Positions 33,257 through 42,298 of a DNA stretch of 64,000 nucleotides are shown here, piece by piece. The DNA is from Clostridia bacterium (GTDB taxonomy: Bacteria > Bacillota > Clostridia > Oscillospirales > SIG627), in NCBI GenBank assembly GCA_017507325.1, contig JAFWBD010000059.1, forward strand, positions 1-64,000, in the 5' to 3' direction. Position numbers and translations under genes: made by a program. Under the pieces are notes generated by a model, which saw only the letters and a program-made list of their open reading frames with translations, was not told the origin of the DNA and ran no database searches. Positions within the stretch are counted from its first letter, which is position 1. Each line of letters begins with the position of its first letter.

Positions 33257-34390
33257 TTGCTATGGATCAAGAAAACAAAGGAAAACAACAAAGCAAAAAA
33301 AAAGAATTACCGTCCCTGGTATCGCCGCAAAAAGAATCACAAAAAGAGCGATAAGCCCGTCGAAGGCGGCGCCCTTGCAAAGGATCCGACACTCAAGGAA
33401 ACGACAGATACCTCTGTTGATAAGAGTGCTGTTCCCACCGTTTCCGGCGCCGAAAACCGGGCAATCCCTTACCCCTCCTTTTTGATGTGTGAGGAAAAAG
33501 AGCCTCAGCCCGCCCCCGAAGAGGAGCGCTACGAGGTGGTCTGTGTTCGATTCCGCCCCGTGGGAAAGAATTATTCCTTTGATCCCAACGGGCTTGTATT
33601 CACCATGGGGGAAAGTGTCATTGTGGAGACCAGCCAAGGGCAGGAATTCGGTACGGTCAGCGTTACCAATAAGATCGTGGGCAAAAAGGAAGTCGTTCTT
33701 CCCTTAAAGAAGGTTTTGCGCCGCGCCGACGAAAGGGACCTGAAGCGCAACGCCGAAAACAAGGAGCTTGAAAACCGCGCTCGCAAGGTCTTTCAGGAAA
33801 AAAACGCACAGCACAAATTGGATATGGCTCTTTCCGACGTGGAATGCTCCTTTGACCGCTCCAAGCTGATTTTCTATTTCACCTCGGAGGGGCGCGTGGA
33901 TTTCAGAGAATTTGTAAAGGACGTTGCTTCCGTATTCAAAACCCGCATTGAATTGAGACAGATCGGCGTTCGGGACGAGGCCAAGCAACTGGGCGGTCTC
34001 GGTATTTGCGGAAGACCTCTTTGTTGCAGTTCTTTTTTGGATGATTTTCAGCAGGTTTCCATAAAAATGGCAAAGGAACAAAATCTTTCCTTGAACCCCA
34101 CCAAAATCAGCGGTACCTGCGGAAGATTGATGTGCTGTCTTCGCTATGAAAACGACGTTTACGTGGAAGCCTCCAAGCGCTGTCCCAAGGTTGACAGCGC
34201 CGTACAAACACCCCAAGGACGTGGCGTTGTGGTGGAGACCAACGTTCTGTGCGGTCGGTGCAAGGTAAAGCTGGATTCGGATCCGGAAAACGTTCTCGTA
34301 TTCCAAGCCGACCAGTTAAAAAGCCTTTCCCGCGGAAAAAAATCGCAAAATTCACCGAATGAATCGGATTCCAACGGAAACGACGCTTAA
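33257..34390 (+). CDS. ricT: RicT (YaaT) PSP1-domain protein, N-terminus uncertain
   Basis: Up to 377 aa. RicT with RicA and RicF forms the Y-complex that helps RNase Y mature mRNAs and affects sporulation. The PSP1 domain includes VCVRFRPVGKNYSFDP, GICGRPLCCSSFL and SGTCGRLMCCLRYE, whose cysteines hold iron-sulfur clusters. The start is a problem: the TTG at 33257 overlaps its AAGG, while the well placed ATG at 33262 is in another frame and runs into A9 at 33295-33303. Losing one A there joins ATG (MDQENKGKQQ) to the main frame. This is either a sequence error or slippage; an internal start is also possible. Neighbouring pstA-holB fit the Bacillus order. Confidence 0.85.
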   Translation: MLWIKKTKENNKAKKKNYRPWYRRKKNHKKSDKPVEGGALAKDPTLKETTDTSVDKSAVPTVSGAENRAIPYPSFLMCEEKEPQPAPEEERYEVVCVRFRPVGKNYSFDPNGLVFTMGESVIVETSQGQEFGTVSVTNKIVGKKEVVLPLKKVLRRADERDLKRNAENKELENRARKVFQEKNAQHKLDMALSDVECSFDRSKLIFYFTSEGRVDFREFVKDVASVFKTRIELRQIGVRDEAKQLGGLGICGRPLCCSSFLDDFQQVSIKMAKEQNLSLNPTKISGTCGRLMCCLRYENDVYVEASKRCPKVDSAVQTPQGRGVVVETNVLCGRCKVKLDSDPENVLVFQADQLKSLSRGKKSQNSPNESDSNGNDA

Positions 34391-34415
34391 TTTTTCAGTT
34401 TTTTTGCAAAAGCAC

Positions 34416-34443
34416 TTGAAAAATTATAGAGAAGTGCTATAAT
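34416..34443 (+). promoter_or_regulatory. SigA-type promoter of the ferredoxin gene
   Basis: TTGAAA (34416-34421), 16-nt spacer, TATAAT (34438-34443), about 30 nt before the start. Confidence 0.8.
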
Positions 34444-34475
34444 GTCAGTACCAATATTTCATGGAGGTATTTCAA

Positions 34476-34649
34476 ATGGCTTACATCATTTCTGACGAAT
34501 GCATGGGTTGCATGGCTTGTGTTGACGAGTGCCCCATTTCTGCAATTTCCGAGAAAGACGGCAAAGCATTCATTGACAAGGATACTTGCATTGAGTGCGG
34601 CGCTTGCGCAGGCGTTTGCCCCGTTGAGGCTCCCCAGCCCGAGGCATAA
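34476..34649 (+). CDS. 2[4Fe-4S] ferredoxin
   Basis: 57 aa; ATG at 34476 with GGAGG upstream. Two cluster-binding motifs, CMGCMACVDECP and CIECGACAGVCP, spaced as in clostridial ferredoxins, define the whole protein. It is the low-potential electron carrier for pyruvate and hydrogen metabolism. Strong own promoter and terminator suggest high, independent expression. Confidence 0.97.
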   Translation: MAYIISDECMGCMACVDECPISAISEKDGKAFIDKDTCIECGACAGVCPVEAPQPEA

Positions 34650-34661
34650 GTCCTACAAAAG

Positions 34662-34697
34662 AAAAGACAGCTTCCTTTACGGGAGGCTGTCTTTTTT
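34662..34697. terminator. Bidirectional terminator after the ferredoxin gene
   Basis: Stem AAAAGACAGC (34662-34671) with GCTGTCTTTT (34686-34695), extended inside by TTCC/GGGA, followed by TTT. The minus-strand gene at 34677 ends inside this hairpin. Confidence 0.85.
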
Positions 34698-34985
34698 TAT
34701 GCCAAGCAAGGGATCGTCTTTCAAAAACGGAAGCAGCTTTTTTGCTTTGTCTTCTTCCTCTTGTTTTTGATAGATGCGAAGAATAAAATAGAGCAGTAAA
34801 TTTTGGATTTGAGGGATTTTGGCAATTTTGTGGTAGCGCCTCAGATCCTCCAAAAAGCGACGGCTGTTCCAAAAGCGTTTAAAATCCCGAGAAAGCCTTC
34901 TTTGAAGCAGAAGCAAGGCACCAAAGTACAAAAACAAAAGGAAAAACAGGATGGTTAGAATAAAGAAAAAGTAATAAAGAGTCAT
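34677..34985 (-). CDS. Small membrane protein of unknown function
   Basis: 102 aa with one long hydrophobic N-terminal segment (about residues 3-27) and a basic, helical cytoplasmic part (RRLSRDFKRFWNSRRF). Not recognised. ATG at 34985 with GGGAGGAGC upstream. It follows the glycosidase gene at 35034 by 48 nt and may be cotranscribed with it. Confidence 0.5.
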   Translation of the reverse strand: MTLYYFFFILTILFFLLFLYFGALLLLQRRLSRDFKRFWNSRRFLEDLRRYHKIAKIPQIQNLLLYFILRIYQKQEEEDKAKKLLPFLKDDPLLGIKKDSLP

Positions 34986-35033
34986 AGCTCCTCCCGTGCC
35001 TACGATTTCATTTTGCCGACGACATAGGCAAAT

Positions 35034-36335
35034 TCAAGATCCATAGAAATCCTGCAAATCCCCCGCAAGATTTCGCGTGTTGGCCAAAATGGCGGCATAG
35101 CCGTATTGAATGCTTCCCCCAAAGCCGCGATAGGAGCGGGCAAGGGTGATCTGATCGGTAATTTCCTTCGAACCGAGGGCAAAGCCCTCCACCTTATAGG
35201 CGGCGTGGGATACGAAAAGCTTGACGCCTGTCCCATCTACCCGATCGCTCCACCAGCGCACAAGAACGTCGAAGGATGCGGCGCTGTATCCCGTTTCCCA
35301 ATAGATCTGCGGAGCGATATAATCTACGTATCCACCGCGAATCCAAGCCAATGCATCGCAATATAACGAATGGTAGGCCTCAAGTCCTCTCGTTGCGCTT
35401 CCCTCGGGATCGGAGGAGGCATTCTTCCAGATCCCGAAGGGGCTGACCCCGAAGCTAAGCCGTTGGGAAACGGATTTTACGGTATCATAGCTTTGCTTTA
35501 CCATTCGGTTTACGTTTTCCCTGCGCCAATCCTCGCGGCTCATTCCTTGGGGAGCGAGATCCGAGAAGGCTTTATCGTCCCCAAAGCTCTCTCCGCTGAC
35601 GGGATAAGGATAAAAATAGTCGTCATACAAAATTCCCTTAACCCCATAGCCTTCGCATATCTCCCGAAGACCTGCGGCGATCAAATCCGATACGGATGGC
35701 AAAGCGGGATTATAATAGAGCCTGCCGCCGTAGAAAACGGTCCAATCGGGATGTTGCTTTGCGGGATTTTTCTCCGAAAGGGAGGCGAGTGCGGCCTCCT
35801 TGGAGGGAAAGGATGAGGAGGTTATGCGATAGGGATTGACCCAAGCCACCACGTCGATCCCCAAAAAAGTCGCCTTTTCCACCAAATACGCCAAGGGATC
35901 AAGCGGCAAGGCCCCACCCTCGGCGGCGGCAAGATAGCGGGAAACGGGGAAAATCCTTGAGGCATACAGTGCATCGCCCGTTGGGCGAACTTGAAAGTAC
36001 AGGGTATTGAAGCCGATGCGATGGCAATGATCCAGGATCGCATCCAATTCCGCTTGGAGCTGATCCGAGGAAAGCCCCGACCTTGTGGGAAAATTAATGT
36101 TATGAACCGAGGCAATATAGACACCGCGCACCTCCCGATCAAAGACGGGAGAAGGGCTTTCGGAAGAAATCGGAGCCTCGGTTGCACCCTGGCCGCTCTT
36201 GAGAACCGAATCGCGGGAGGACAACCACAAGAGCCCGGCAAAAGCCGAGGTGCACAGGATGACAAGGATCAGAAAATAGAGGGCAAGGGAACGAAGTGCC
36301 GCGATCCATCCCTTGTACCGACGGTGCTTTCTCAA
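35034..36335 (-). CDS. GHL10/DUF187-type glycoside hydrolase, membrane anchored
   Basis: 433 aa; TTG start at 36335 with GGAGGGAG upstream. An N-terminal transmembrane helix (about 15-37) and a Ser/Pro-rich linker lead into a TIM-barrel domain that begins REVRGVYIASVHNINFP and carries FNTLYFQVRPTGDALY, WVNPYR, GILYDDYFYPYP and PQIYWE. The family is annotated as glycosyl-hydrolase-like 10; some members act on denuded peptidoglycan glycan strands (as E. coli DigH). Surface-anchored cell wall role inferred. Promoter at 36359-36387. Confidence 0.85.
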   Translation of the reverse strand: MRKHRRYKGWIAALRSLALYFLILVILCTSAFAGLLWLSSRDSVLKSGQGATEAPISSESPSPVFDREVRGVYIASVHNINFPTRSGLSSDQLQAELDAILDHCHRIGFNTLYFQVRPTGDALYASRIFPVSRYLAAAEGGALPLDPLAYLVEKATFLGIDVVAWVNPYRITSSSFPSKEAALASLSEKNPAKQHPDWTVFYGGRLYYNPALPSVSDLIAAGLREICEGYGVKGILYDDYFYPYPVSGESFGDDKAFSDLAPQGMSREDWRRENVNRMVKQSYDTVKSVSQRLSFGVSPFGIWKNASSDPEGSATRGLEAYHSLYCDALAWIRGGYVDYIAPQIYWETGYSAASFDVLVRWWSDRVDGTGVKLFVSHAAYKVEGFALGSKEITDQITLARSYRGFGGSIQYGYAAILANTRNLAGDLQDFYGS

Positions 36336-36358
36336 TAAAACTCCCTCCTCTTTTCTTC

Positions 36359-36387
36359 AGTATATCAAAAAAATCAATACATTTCAA
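36359..36387 (-). promoter_or_regulatory. SigA-type promoter of the GHL10 gene
   Basis: TTGAAA (36382-36387), 17-nt spacer, TATACT (36359-36364). Confidence 0.75.
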
Positions 36388-36445
36388 GGGTTCAAATTCC
36401 CGACTGTAAAATTTTATTCTTCGGAAAAAAATAAGATTCCGGTTC

Positions 36446-36474
36446 TTGACGGAAAGTAGATTTCATAATATAAT
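36446..36474 (+). promoter_or_regulatory. SigA-type promoter of cysK
   Basis: TTGACG (36446-36451), 17-nt spacer, TATAAT (36469-36474), 30 nt before the start. Confidence 0.85.
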
Positions 36475-36504
36475 AGTATCAGACAAATTCAGAAAGGTTT
36501 TACC

Positions 36505-37434
36505 ATGATACAACAAAGTGTTGCAGATTGCATCGGAAAGACACCTCTTTTGCGTCTTCGGAGAGTAGAAGCGGAAATTTCCGCCCACGGAATCCTTTTG
36601 GTCAAGGCGGAATGCATGAATCCCGCCGGGAGTGCCAAGGACCGCGTTGCACTGCAAATGATTCGGGATGCCGAAAGCAAAGGACTGATCTCTCCCGGTG
36701 ATACCATCATTGAGCCTACCAGCGGGAATACGGGAATTGGTTTGGCTTCCTTGGCCGCCGCTATGGGCTACCGTGTCATTCTGACCATGCCCGATTCTAT
36801 GAGTGTGGAAAGAAGGCTTCTCTTAAAGGCATACGGAGCCGAAATCGTTTTGACAGAAGGAAAAGATGGAATGGCGGGTGCCATTCAAAAGGCTGAAGAA
36901 TTACACAGAGCCATTCCCAAGAGCTTTCTCCCCGATCAGTTTTCCAATCCCTCCAACCCCAAGGCACACTATCTCACTACAGGTCCCGAAATTTGGGCGG
37001 ATGCGGAAGGAAAGGTGGACGTTTTCATTTCCGCAGTAGGAACCGGCGGTACCATCAGCGGCTGCGGAGCCTTTCTGAAGGAAATGAACCCCAAAATTCA
37101 AATCATTGCGGTGGAACCCCGAGATTCTGCCGTTCTTTCGGGTAAAAAGGCGGGTCCCCACAAGATTCAAGGCATTGGAGCGGGCTTTATTCCCAAGACC
37201 TTAAATACCGATATTTACGATAAAATTTTCACGGTAAGCGAATCGGAGGCCTACGAGGCTTCCCGACTTTTGGCAAAAAAGGAAGGGCTCTTGACCGGAA
37301 TCTCCTCCGGCGCGGCCTTAAGCGTTGGTATGGCCTTAGCCAAAAAGGAAGAGTATCTCGGCAAATCCATTGTGGTGCTTTTGCCCGATTCGGGTGAGCG
37401 TTATTTATCCACCCCTCTTTTCGGGGAAGAATAA
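36505..37434 (+). CDS. cysK: Cysteine synthase (O-acetylserine sulfhydrylase)
   Basis: 309 aa PLP enzyme that makes cysteine from O-acetylserine and sulfide. PLP lysine Lys45 in SAKDRVAL, the substrate loop TSGNTGIG and the phosphate-binding GTGGTISG are all present; the C-terminus has LPDSGERYL. Normal length. Monocistronic with own promoter; the following 37 nt contain no clear terminator. Confidence 0.96.
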   Translation: MIQQSVADCIGKTPLLRLRRVEAEISAHGILLVKAECMNPAGSAKDRVALQMIRDAESKGLISPGDTIIEPTSGNTGIGLASLAAAMGYRVILTMPDSMSVERRLLLKAYGAEIVLTEGKDGMAGAIQKAEELHRAIPKSFLPDQFSNPSNPKAHYLTTGPEIWADAEGKVDVFISAVGTGGTISGCGAFLKEMNPKIQIIAVEPRDSAVLSGKKAGPHKIQGIGAGFIPKTLNTDIYDKIFTVSESEAYEASRLLAKKEGLLTGISSGAALSVGMALAKKEEYLGKSIVVLLPDSGERYLSTPLFGEE

Positions 37435-37471
37435 GTCTCCCGAATGCCGAGGCACCCGAGAGACCATCTCA

Positions 37472-37939
37472 TTAAAGCAGATCCATACTGATCTTAATTA
37501 CGCATTTTCTGACGGTAGCAGTCTCCTCACCGACCTTCAGACAAGGACGGTGTGCATCCCAAGGGAAAAAGAGTGCAAAAGAATCGGCGGTGGCGACAAT
37601 AAAGTTTTCGTTTTCCACGTTTTCCAGCAATTGATAATCGGCGGAGGCATCCTCCTTTACCACCTTTTCCGTTCCGAGGAAAGGGGCGACGCCGATGCGC
37701 TCGGCTCCCTCGGGCCAATACATCAGATCAATATATTGACGATGCACCTCGGGAAAAGAGCCCTCAAAGTTACGGGGGGTCATATCCATCACGTTGACGT
37801 AAAGCGCCTCCCCCTCAATCAGGTGCTTACCCTTCTCCATTTTGCGAATATCGTGTTGCTTCAGATACTCCAGCGCTCTCTGAACCGCCTTTGGATAAGT
37901 TTGAAGATTATCATTGGAATGCAATTTTGATAAAATCAT
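37472..37939 (-). CDS. YhcH/YjgK/YiaL family protein
   Basis: 155 aa DUF386 cupin-like protein. Typical blocks are YVNVMDMTPR, EVHRQYIDLMYWPEG and FALFFPWDAHRPCL, which include the His/Glu metal ligands. Members are linked to sialic acid or pentose catabolism and were proposed as anomer mutarotases or isomerases; the role here is not clear, as no nan genes are in the window. RBS AGAGGAG; an extended -10 (TGGTATAAT) lies upstream at 37988-37993. Confidence 0.85.
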   Translation of the reverse strand: MILSKLHSNDNLQTYPKAVQRALEYLKQHDIRKMEKGKHLIEGEALYVNVMDMTPRNFEGSFPEVHRQYIDLMYWPEGAERIGVAPFLGTEKVVKEDASADYQLLENVENENFIVATADSFALFFPWDAHRPCLKVGEETATVRKCVIKISMDLL

Positions 37940-38086
37940 TTTTTACTCCTCTTTTCTCGATCATTCGGGAATTATTCTTGAGTCCATATTATACCAAAAC
38001 GCTTTGGATTGCAACAGTTTTTCAAAACTTTTTGTGCTTTTCCCCATTTAAAACCTCAGTTCTTTTTACCAAAGGAGAGTTTTGCT

Positions 38087-39358
38087 TTGGCTGACGAAAC
38101 AATTTGCTTATTGAACGATTCTTTTCCCCCGCTCATTGATGGGGTTGCCAATACCGTTTGCAATTACGCCCTCCACATTCAAAAGGCGGGCCTTGAGCCG
38201 ATCGTCATCACCCCTTCGCATCCGAAGGCGGAGGACTCGGCCTTTCCCTATAAGGTGGTTCGCTACAAGAGCGTTAATTTCTCCAAACGCGACGGATATA
38301 TGGCAGGTGTTCCCTTTTCTCCCGAAGCGGCACGACAGATTTCCGAGAAAAACGTTTCCGTGCTGCACAGTCATTGTCCCATCATGTCTACGGTGCTTGC
38401 CCGTGCCATGCGCCAGATCTCGGGTGCTCCCATCATTCTGACGTATCACACAAAATTCGACGTAGATATTGCCAACGTCATCAAAAATCCGATGCTGCAA
38501 TCCGCTTCCATCAAGGCTCTCGTTTCCAACATTGAAGCCTGCGACGAGGTTTGGACCGTCAGCCGCGGTGCCGGCGAGAACCTGCGCTCCCTCGGCTATG
38601 AAGGTGACTATCTTGTGATGCCGAACGGAGTGGATCTCCCGCACGGTACAATCTCCACTCACAAGATCAATGCAGCCACGGCGGGTCTCGACCTTCCCGA
38701 GGGGGTTCCGGTGTTTCTCTTTGTGGGCCGAATGATGTGGTATAAAGGGATCCGATTGATTCTGGATGCCTTAGCAAAGCTGCACCGCGACCACGTGGAT
38801 TTTCGTTTGATGATGATCGGTGGCGGCGATGAGCTTCCCGAAATTCAAAATTATGCCGAAGAAAGCGGTTTGGGTGCAAAATGCATTTTCACCGGCCCGA
38901 TCTTTGACCGCGAGGTTTTGCGTGCCCATTATCAAAGAGCCGATCTGTTTTTGTTTCCCTCCACCTACGATACCAACGGACTTGTGGTGAGAGAAGCGGC
39001 GGCCGGCGATCTTGCCTCGGTTTTGATCCGCTCCTCCTGTGCCTCCGAGGGCGTGACCGACGGAGTCAACGGTTTTTTGGTGGATGAAAATGCCGACAGC
39101 TTGTATCAGACGCTTTCCCGATTGGCCAAAAATCTCGATCTGTGCCGAGAGGTTGGAATCGGTGCGGGAAGGGATCTGTATATTTCCTGGGAGGACTCCG
39201 TGAAAATGGCCATGCAACGCTATGAGGTCGTGGTTGAAAACAACAAGCGCGGTCTCTATCGGCGACAAACGAAATTGGTTGAGGGCTTTCTTAAGGCCAA
39301 CGGCGAATTGATGGAGGCTTTGGCCAAAATATCAAAATTCAAAAACAGCTGGCGATAA
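38087..39358 (+). CDS. GT4 family glycosyltransferase
   Basis: 423 aa; TTG at 38087 with AAAGGAG upstream fits better than the open frame limit at 38009. Two Rossmann-like domains: the acceptor part starts ICLLNDSFPPLIDGVAN, the donor part has FLFVGRMMWYKGIRLIL and the E-x7-E-like FPSTYDTNGLVVREAAA. It resembles diacylglycerol glucosyltransferases and mannosyl transferases that extend lipid or cell-wall glycans. Cytoplasmic or peripheral on the membrane. Sugar and acceptor cannot be told. Confidence 0.88.
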   Translation: MADETICLLNDSFPPLIDGVANTVCNYALHIQKAGLEPIVITPSHPKAEDSAFPYKVVRYKSVNFSKRDGYMAGVPFSPEAARQISEKNVSVLHSHCPIMSTVLARAMRQISGAPIILTYHTKFDVDIANVIKNPMLQSASIKALVSNIEACDEVWTVSRGAGENLRSLGYEGDYLVMPNGVDLPHGTISTHKINAATAGLDLPEGVPVFLFVGRMMWYKGIRLILDALAKLHRDHVDFRLMMIGGGDELPEIQNYAEESGLGAKCIFTGPIFDREVLRAHYQRADLFLFPSTYDTNGLVVREAAAGDLASVLIRSSCASEGVTDGVNGFLVDENADSLYQTLSRLAKNLDLCREVGIGAGRDLYISWEDSVKMAMQRYEVVVENNKRGLYRRQTKLVEGFLKANGELMEALAKISKFKNSWR

Positions 39359-39363
39359 AAATT

Positions 39364-39408
39364 CCCCGTTTTCACAAGACCGAAAGGTCCGGTGAGAACG
39401 GGGTTTTC
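39364..39408 (+). terminator. Terminator after the GT4 gene
   Basis: CCCCGTTTTCAC (39364-39375) pairs with GTGAGAACGGGG (39392-39403), with an inner ACC/GGT pair, followed by TTTTCTTT. Confidence 0.85.
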
Positions 39409-39410
39409 TT

Positions 39411-40859
39411 TCAGCGATCGCAGATCAAAAGGGCCAATTTATCCAAGGATTTGGCCGCCATACGGTGAAACAGATCATAATCCTTCACACGATGTACGTT
39501 CCACGTTCTTTCCGATAAAGCCGCGGCATTCTCCATAGCAGGACAGATCTCTTGATCATAGGTTCCCTCCCACAGCGAGAGCTGCGCTCCCAGCACGTCA
39601 TCCCTCGGCTCCAGATGGATGGGGTTTAAATACGCCTCGGACTGATCCCACCAATGATACCAGCTGTGAGGATCCCAATCGTACACTTCTTTTTGAGACC
39701 AGTGCAAATAATTACGAACCACGTAAAGAGGCTTCCAAGAACCGTTGATGATCCGAAAGCCCTCCTTTAAGAGATCTTGCGGCATATGATAATGGGTTTC
39801 CCAGGCAATCACAACAGTCTCTTTTGGGATACGGCAGGCTCCCTTTTGAGGAAAACCTTCCCACACGATGGGGGTTCGCCCAAGGCTCAGAACGTGGGAG
39901 GCGACCCGCGATACGTATTCGGAATACAATTCATAGCGATCCGAAATTCCCTTTTCCTTCATATATTCCCGACAGCAAGGGCAATGATCCCAAACCTTGA
40001 TGTACGCTTCATCCCCGCCGATATGAATATAATGAGATTCGGGAAAAAGAGATACCAGCTCGGAAAATAATTTGCAAATGGCATCAAAGCAGACTTTGCT
40101 TCCCGCACAGATGATATCATCCGTTTGAATCCTTTCACCGGTTTCGCTGAGGATCGCCCCGCTTTCCCCATGATCCTCCAAGGAATTGGCAAACACCTCA
40201 GGGTAATGTTTGACCAGCTGCCTTGCGTGCCCCGGAATATCAAATTCGGGAATCAATTCCACACCGCGAGCGGCAGCATATTCCCGCATCGTGGCAATCT
40301 CCTCGTAAGAATAAGAATCGTGATGGGCAAGCTTCGGAAATCTTGCCGAGGGGATACGGCAAGCTTGATTGTCGATCAAATGCAAATGCACGTAAGACAG
40401 TTTCAAGAAAAAAGCCAAATCGATCATATGCAGAACCTTATCCAAGGGATGCCACTTTCTGGCAAGATCCAGCATCAGCGTGCGGAAGGGCTTATCCGCA
40501 TAATCCTCGATCACAGCCCGCTCACAGCGAAGGCCGTTCTCGTCTCTCTCCAGCATCATCAGAGCGGTGGCAATCCCGTGAGCCATCCCCCCATCGGTAG
40601 AGGCGGAAACCACAAGAGAATCCTCTGCTGTGATGCGATAGGAATCCTTTTTCAGATCGGGATCATAGGAAAGGACGATCCCCTCCCGATCGTTCGGAAG
40701 GGCGCAAGGATCCAAATCAAAAATTTTGGCCGCAGACTCCGCAAGCGTATTGACAAATTTTTTCCAAGGCTCATACCCTGTTGTAACCGAAAACGGAACG
40801 AAACAGCTCCCTTCCTTCATTTGGATCTCCTTCGGCGTGGGAATGATATGTCTGATCAT
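39411..40859 (-). CDS. GH20 family beta-N-acetylhexosaminidase-like enzyme
   Basis: 482 aa; ATG at 40859 with AGGAGG upstream (the open frame to 40922 is not used). GH20 enzymes release terminal GlcNAc/GalNAc with substrate assistance. The catalytic Asp283-Glu284 pair sits in HIGGDEAY; VELIPEFDIPGH, SYVHLHLIDN and IVWEGFPQKG are further family blocks. No signal peptide, so it probably acts on imported glycans or muropeptide fragments in the cytoplasm. It ends just beside the GT4 terminator. Confidence 0.9.
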   Translation of the reverse strand: MIRHIIPTPKEIQMKEGSCFVPFSVTTGYEPWKKFVNTLAESAAKIFDLDPCALPNDREGIVLSYDPDLKKDSYRITAEDSLVVSASTDGGMAHGIATALMMLERDENGLRCERAVIEDYADKPFRTLMLDLARKWHPLDKVLHMIDLAFFLKLSYVHLHLIDNQACRIPSARFPKLAHHDSYSYEEIATMREYAAARGVELIPEFDIPGHARQLVKHYPEVFANSLEDHGESGAILSETGERIQTDDIICAGSKVCFDAICKLFSELVSLFPESHYIHIGGDEAYIKVWDHCPCCREYMKEKGISDRYELYSEYVSRVASHVLSLGRTPIVWEGFPQKGACRIPKETVVIAWETHYHMPQDLLKEGFRIINGSWKPLYVVRNYLHWSQKEVYDWDPHSWYHWWDQSEAYLNPIHLEPRDDVLGAQLSLWEGTYDQEICPAMENAAALSERTWNVHRVKDYDLFHRMAAKSLDKLALLICDR

Positions 40860-40913
40860 CTGATATAACCTCCTGAACTTGTAAGCACACTGCTCATTTT
40901 TGTATGCTGCAAA

Positions 40914-40940
40914 GAACCCCAACCGCTTCAGTTGGGGTTC
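40914..40940 (-). terminator. Hairpin after the rubredoxin gene
   Basis: GAACCCCAAC (40914-40923) with GTTGGGGTTC (40931-40940), 20 nt after the rubredoxin stop. On the minus strand the following T-run is short (TTTGC), so termination may be partial. Confidence 0.6.
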
Positions 40941-40959
40941 CTCGGCTTTGCGTATCTTT

Positions 40960-41118
40960 TTATTCTTCGGGAGCGAACTGATCCTTCCCTACCGCGCAAA
41001 TGGGGCAAACCCACTCTTCGGGAAGCTCCGACCATTCGGTGCCGGCTTCAATGCCGTTATCGGGATCGCCGATTTCCTCATCATAAACGTAACCGCAAAC
41101 TTCACATACGTATTTCAT
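40960..41118 (-). CDS. Rubredoxin
   Basis: 52 aa, shorter than many gene callers accept. Translation begins [15 protein letters not shown] and ends [16 protein letters not shown]; the two CxxC pairs bind one iron. ATG at 41118 with AAGGAG upstream. It follows the FprA gene by 27 nt in the ZIP-fprA-rubredoxin unit, and rubredoxin is the usual electron donor to FprA and rubrerythrin, which fits an oxygen/peroxide defence role. Confidence 0.95.
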   Translation of the reverse strand: MKYVCEVCGYVYDEEIGDPDNGIEAGTEWSELPEEWVCPICAVGKDQFAPEE

Positions 41119-41145
41119 TGTGTTTTTCTCCTTCAAAAATTGAAT

Positions 41146-42288
41146 TTATAAAAGCTCCTTTGCCAATTGCAAAACAGCCTTTTGACTATTTTCATCAAGC
41201 GAAGCGTGGATCGTAACCACAGTTTCGGTAAAGGAGAGGTTTTTGCACCCCTCCAGCAAGGCCCGCATACGCTTGGCCGCAACGGGCGCCCAGCTTCCGT
41301 TCTCCATCAGAGCAACGGTCCTCCCCTGAAAACCGCGCTCGGTGAGAGCATGAATAAAATGGCTCATAAAGGGGAAAACGTCGCCGTTATACGTTGTGGT
41401 GGCCAAAACGATTCGATCGTAGCGGAAGGCATCCGCCACAGCCTTTGCCAAATCGGATCGGGCAAGATCATAAAGAGTAACGCTTTCGCAACCAAGCCTT
41501 TTCAGCTCCGCCTCCAAGGCCAAAGACGCTTCCTCGGTGTGGCCGTAAACCGAGGTATAGAAGATCGCAACGCCCTTTTCCTCCGGCGAGTACGAGGACC
41601 AAATTTGATACAAATTCAAATAGTAGGAAAGATCCTCCTTTAAAACGGGGCCGTGCAAGGGGCAAATCTCACGGATTTCAAGGGCAGAAAGCTTTTTCAA
41701 AATGCTCTGTACCTGAACGCCGTATTTACCCACGATTCCGATATAATAACGGCGCGCCTCATCGATCCAAGGCTCATTCTCATCCAAGGCGCCGAATTTA
41801 CCGAAGGCATCTGCAGAAAACAGAATTCCCTCCGATTCCTCATAGCTCATCATCACCTCGGGCCAATGAACCATCGGAGCGGAATAGAAGACCAATTTCC
41901 GACTTCCCAGTGTTAAGCTGTCCTTCTCCTTAACGACCAAGCGACGAGAGGCAAAATCCTCCCCGAAATACTTTTTCATCATTCCAAAGGCCTGAGCGGT
42001 GGCTACCAAAGTGGCCTCGGGGTATTCCTTGGCAAAAAGCATAATTCCCGCAGAATGATCCGGCTCCATATGCTGAACCACCAGGTAATCGGGCTTTCTT
42101 CCGCCAAGTGCCTTTTTAAGATTCGAAAGCCAAACGGAAGTAAAGTGCGCATCCACCGTATCCATAACGGCAATTTTTTCATCCGAAATTACGTATGAAT
42201 TATAGGACATCCCCTTGGGGACCGCATACTGCCCTTCAAACAGATCCAAATGATGATCGTTCACACCAATATACAAAACATCGTTCAT
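41146..42288 (-). CDS. FprA-type flavodiiron protein
   Basis: 380 aa; ATG at 42288 with AAGGAG upstream. The N-terminal metallo-beta-lactamase-like domain has the diiron ligands in HMEPDHS, then HWPEVM, FSADAFG and PLHGPV; the C-terminal flavodoxin domain starts VAIFYTSVYGHTE. These enzymes reduce oxygen to water (or NO to N2O) using rubredoxin. Gene order ZIP-fprA-rubredoxin with a Fur-box-like repeat upstream suggests regulation by metal or oxidative stress. Confidence 0.95.
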   Translation of the reverse strand: MNDVLYIGVNDHHLDLFEGQYAVPKGMSYNSYVISDEKIAVMDTVDAHFTSVWLSNLKKALGGRKPDYLVVQHMEPDHSAGIMLFAKEYPEATLVATAQAFGMMKKYFGEDFASRRLVVKEKDSLTLGSRKLVFYSAPMVHWPEVMMSYEESEGILFSADAFGKFGALDENEPWIDEARRYYIGIVGKYGVQVQSILKKLSALEIREICPLHGPVLKEDLSYYLNLYQIWSSYSPEEKGVAIFYTSVYGHTEEASLALEAELKRLGCESVTLYDLARSDLAKAVADAFRYDRIVLATTTYNGDVFPFMSHFIHALTERGFQGRTVALMENGSWAPVAAKRMRALLEGCKNLSFTETVVTIHASLDENSQKAVLQLAKELL

Positions 42289-42298
42289 TGACAGCTCC

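Noticed and set aside
37435..37471. Terminator between cysK and yhcH
   Set aside because: Only a short GTCTC/GAGAC pairing without a T-run is visible.
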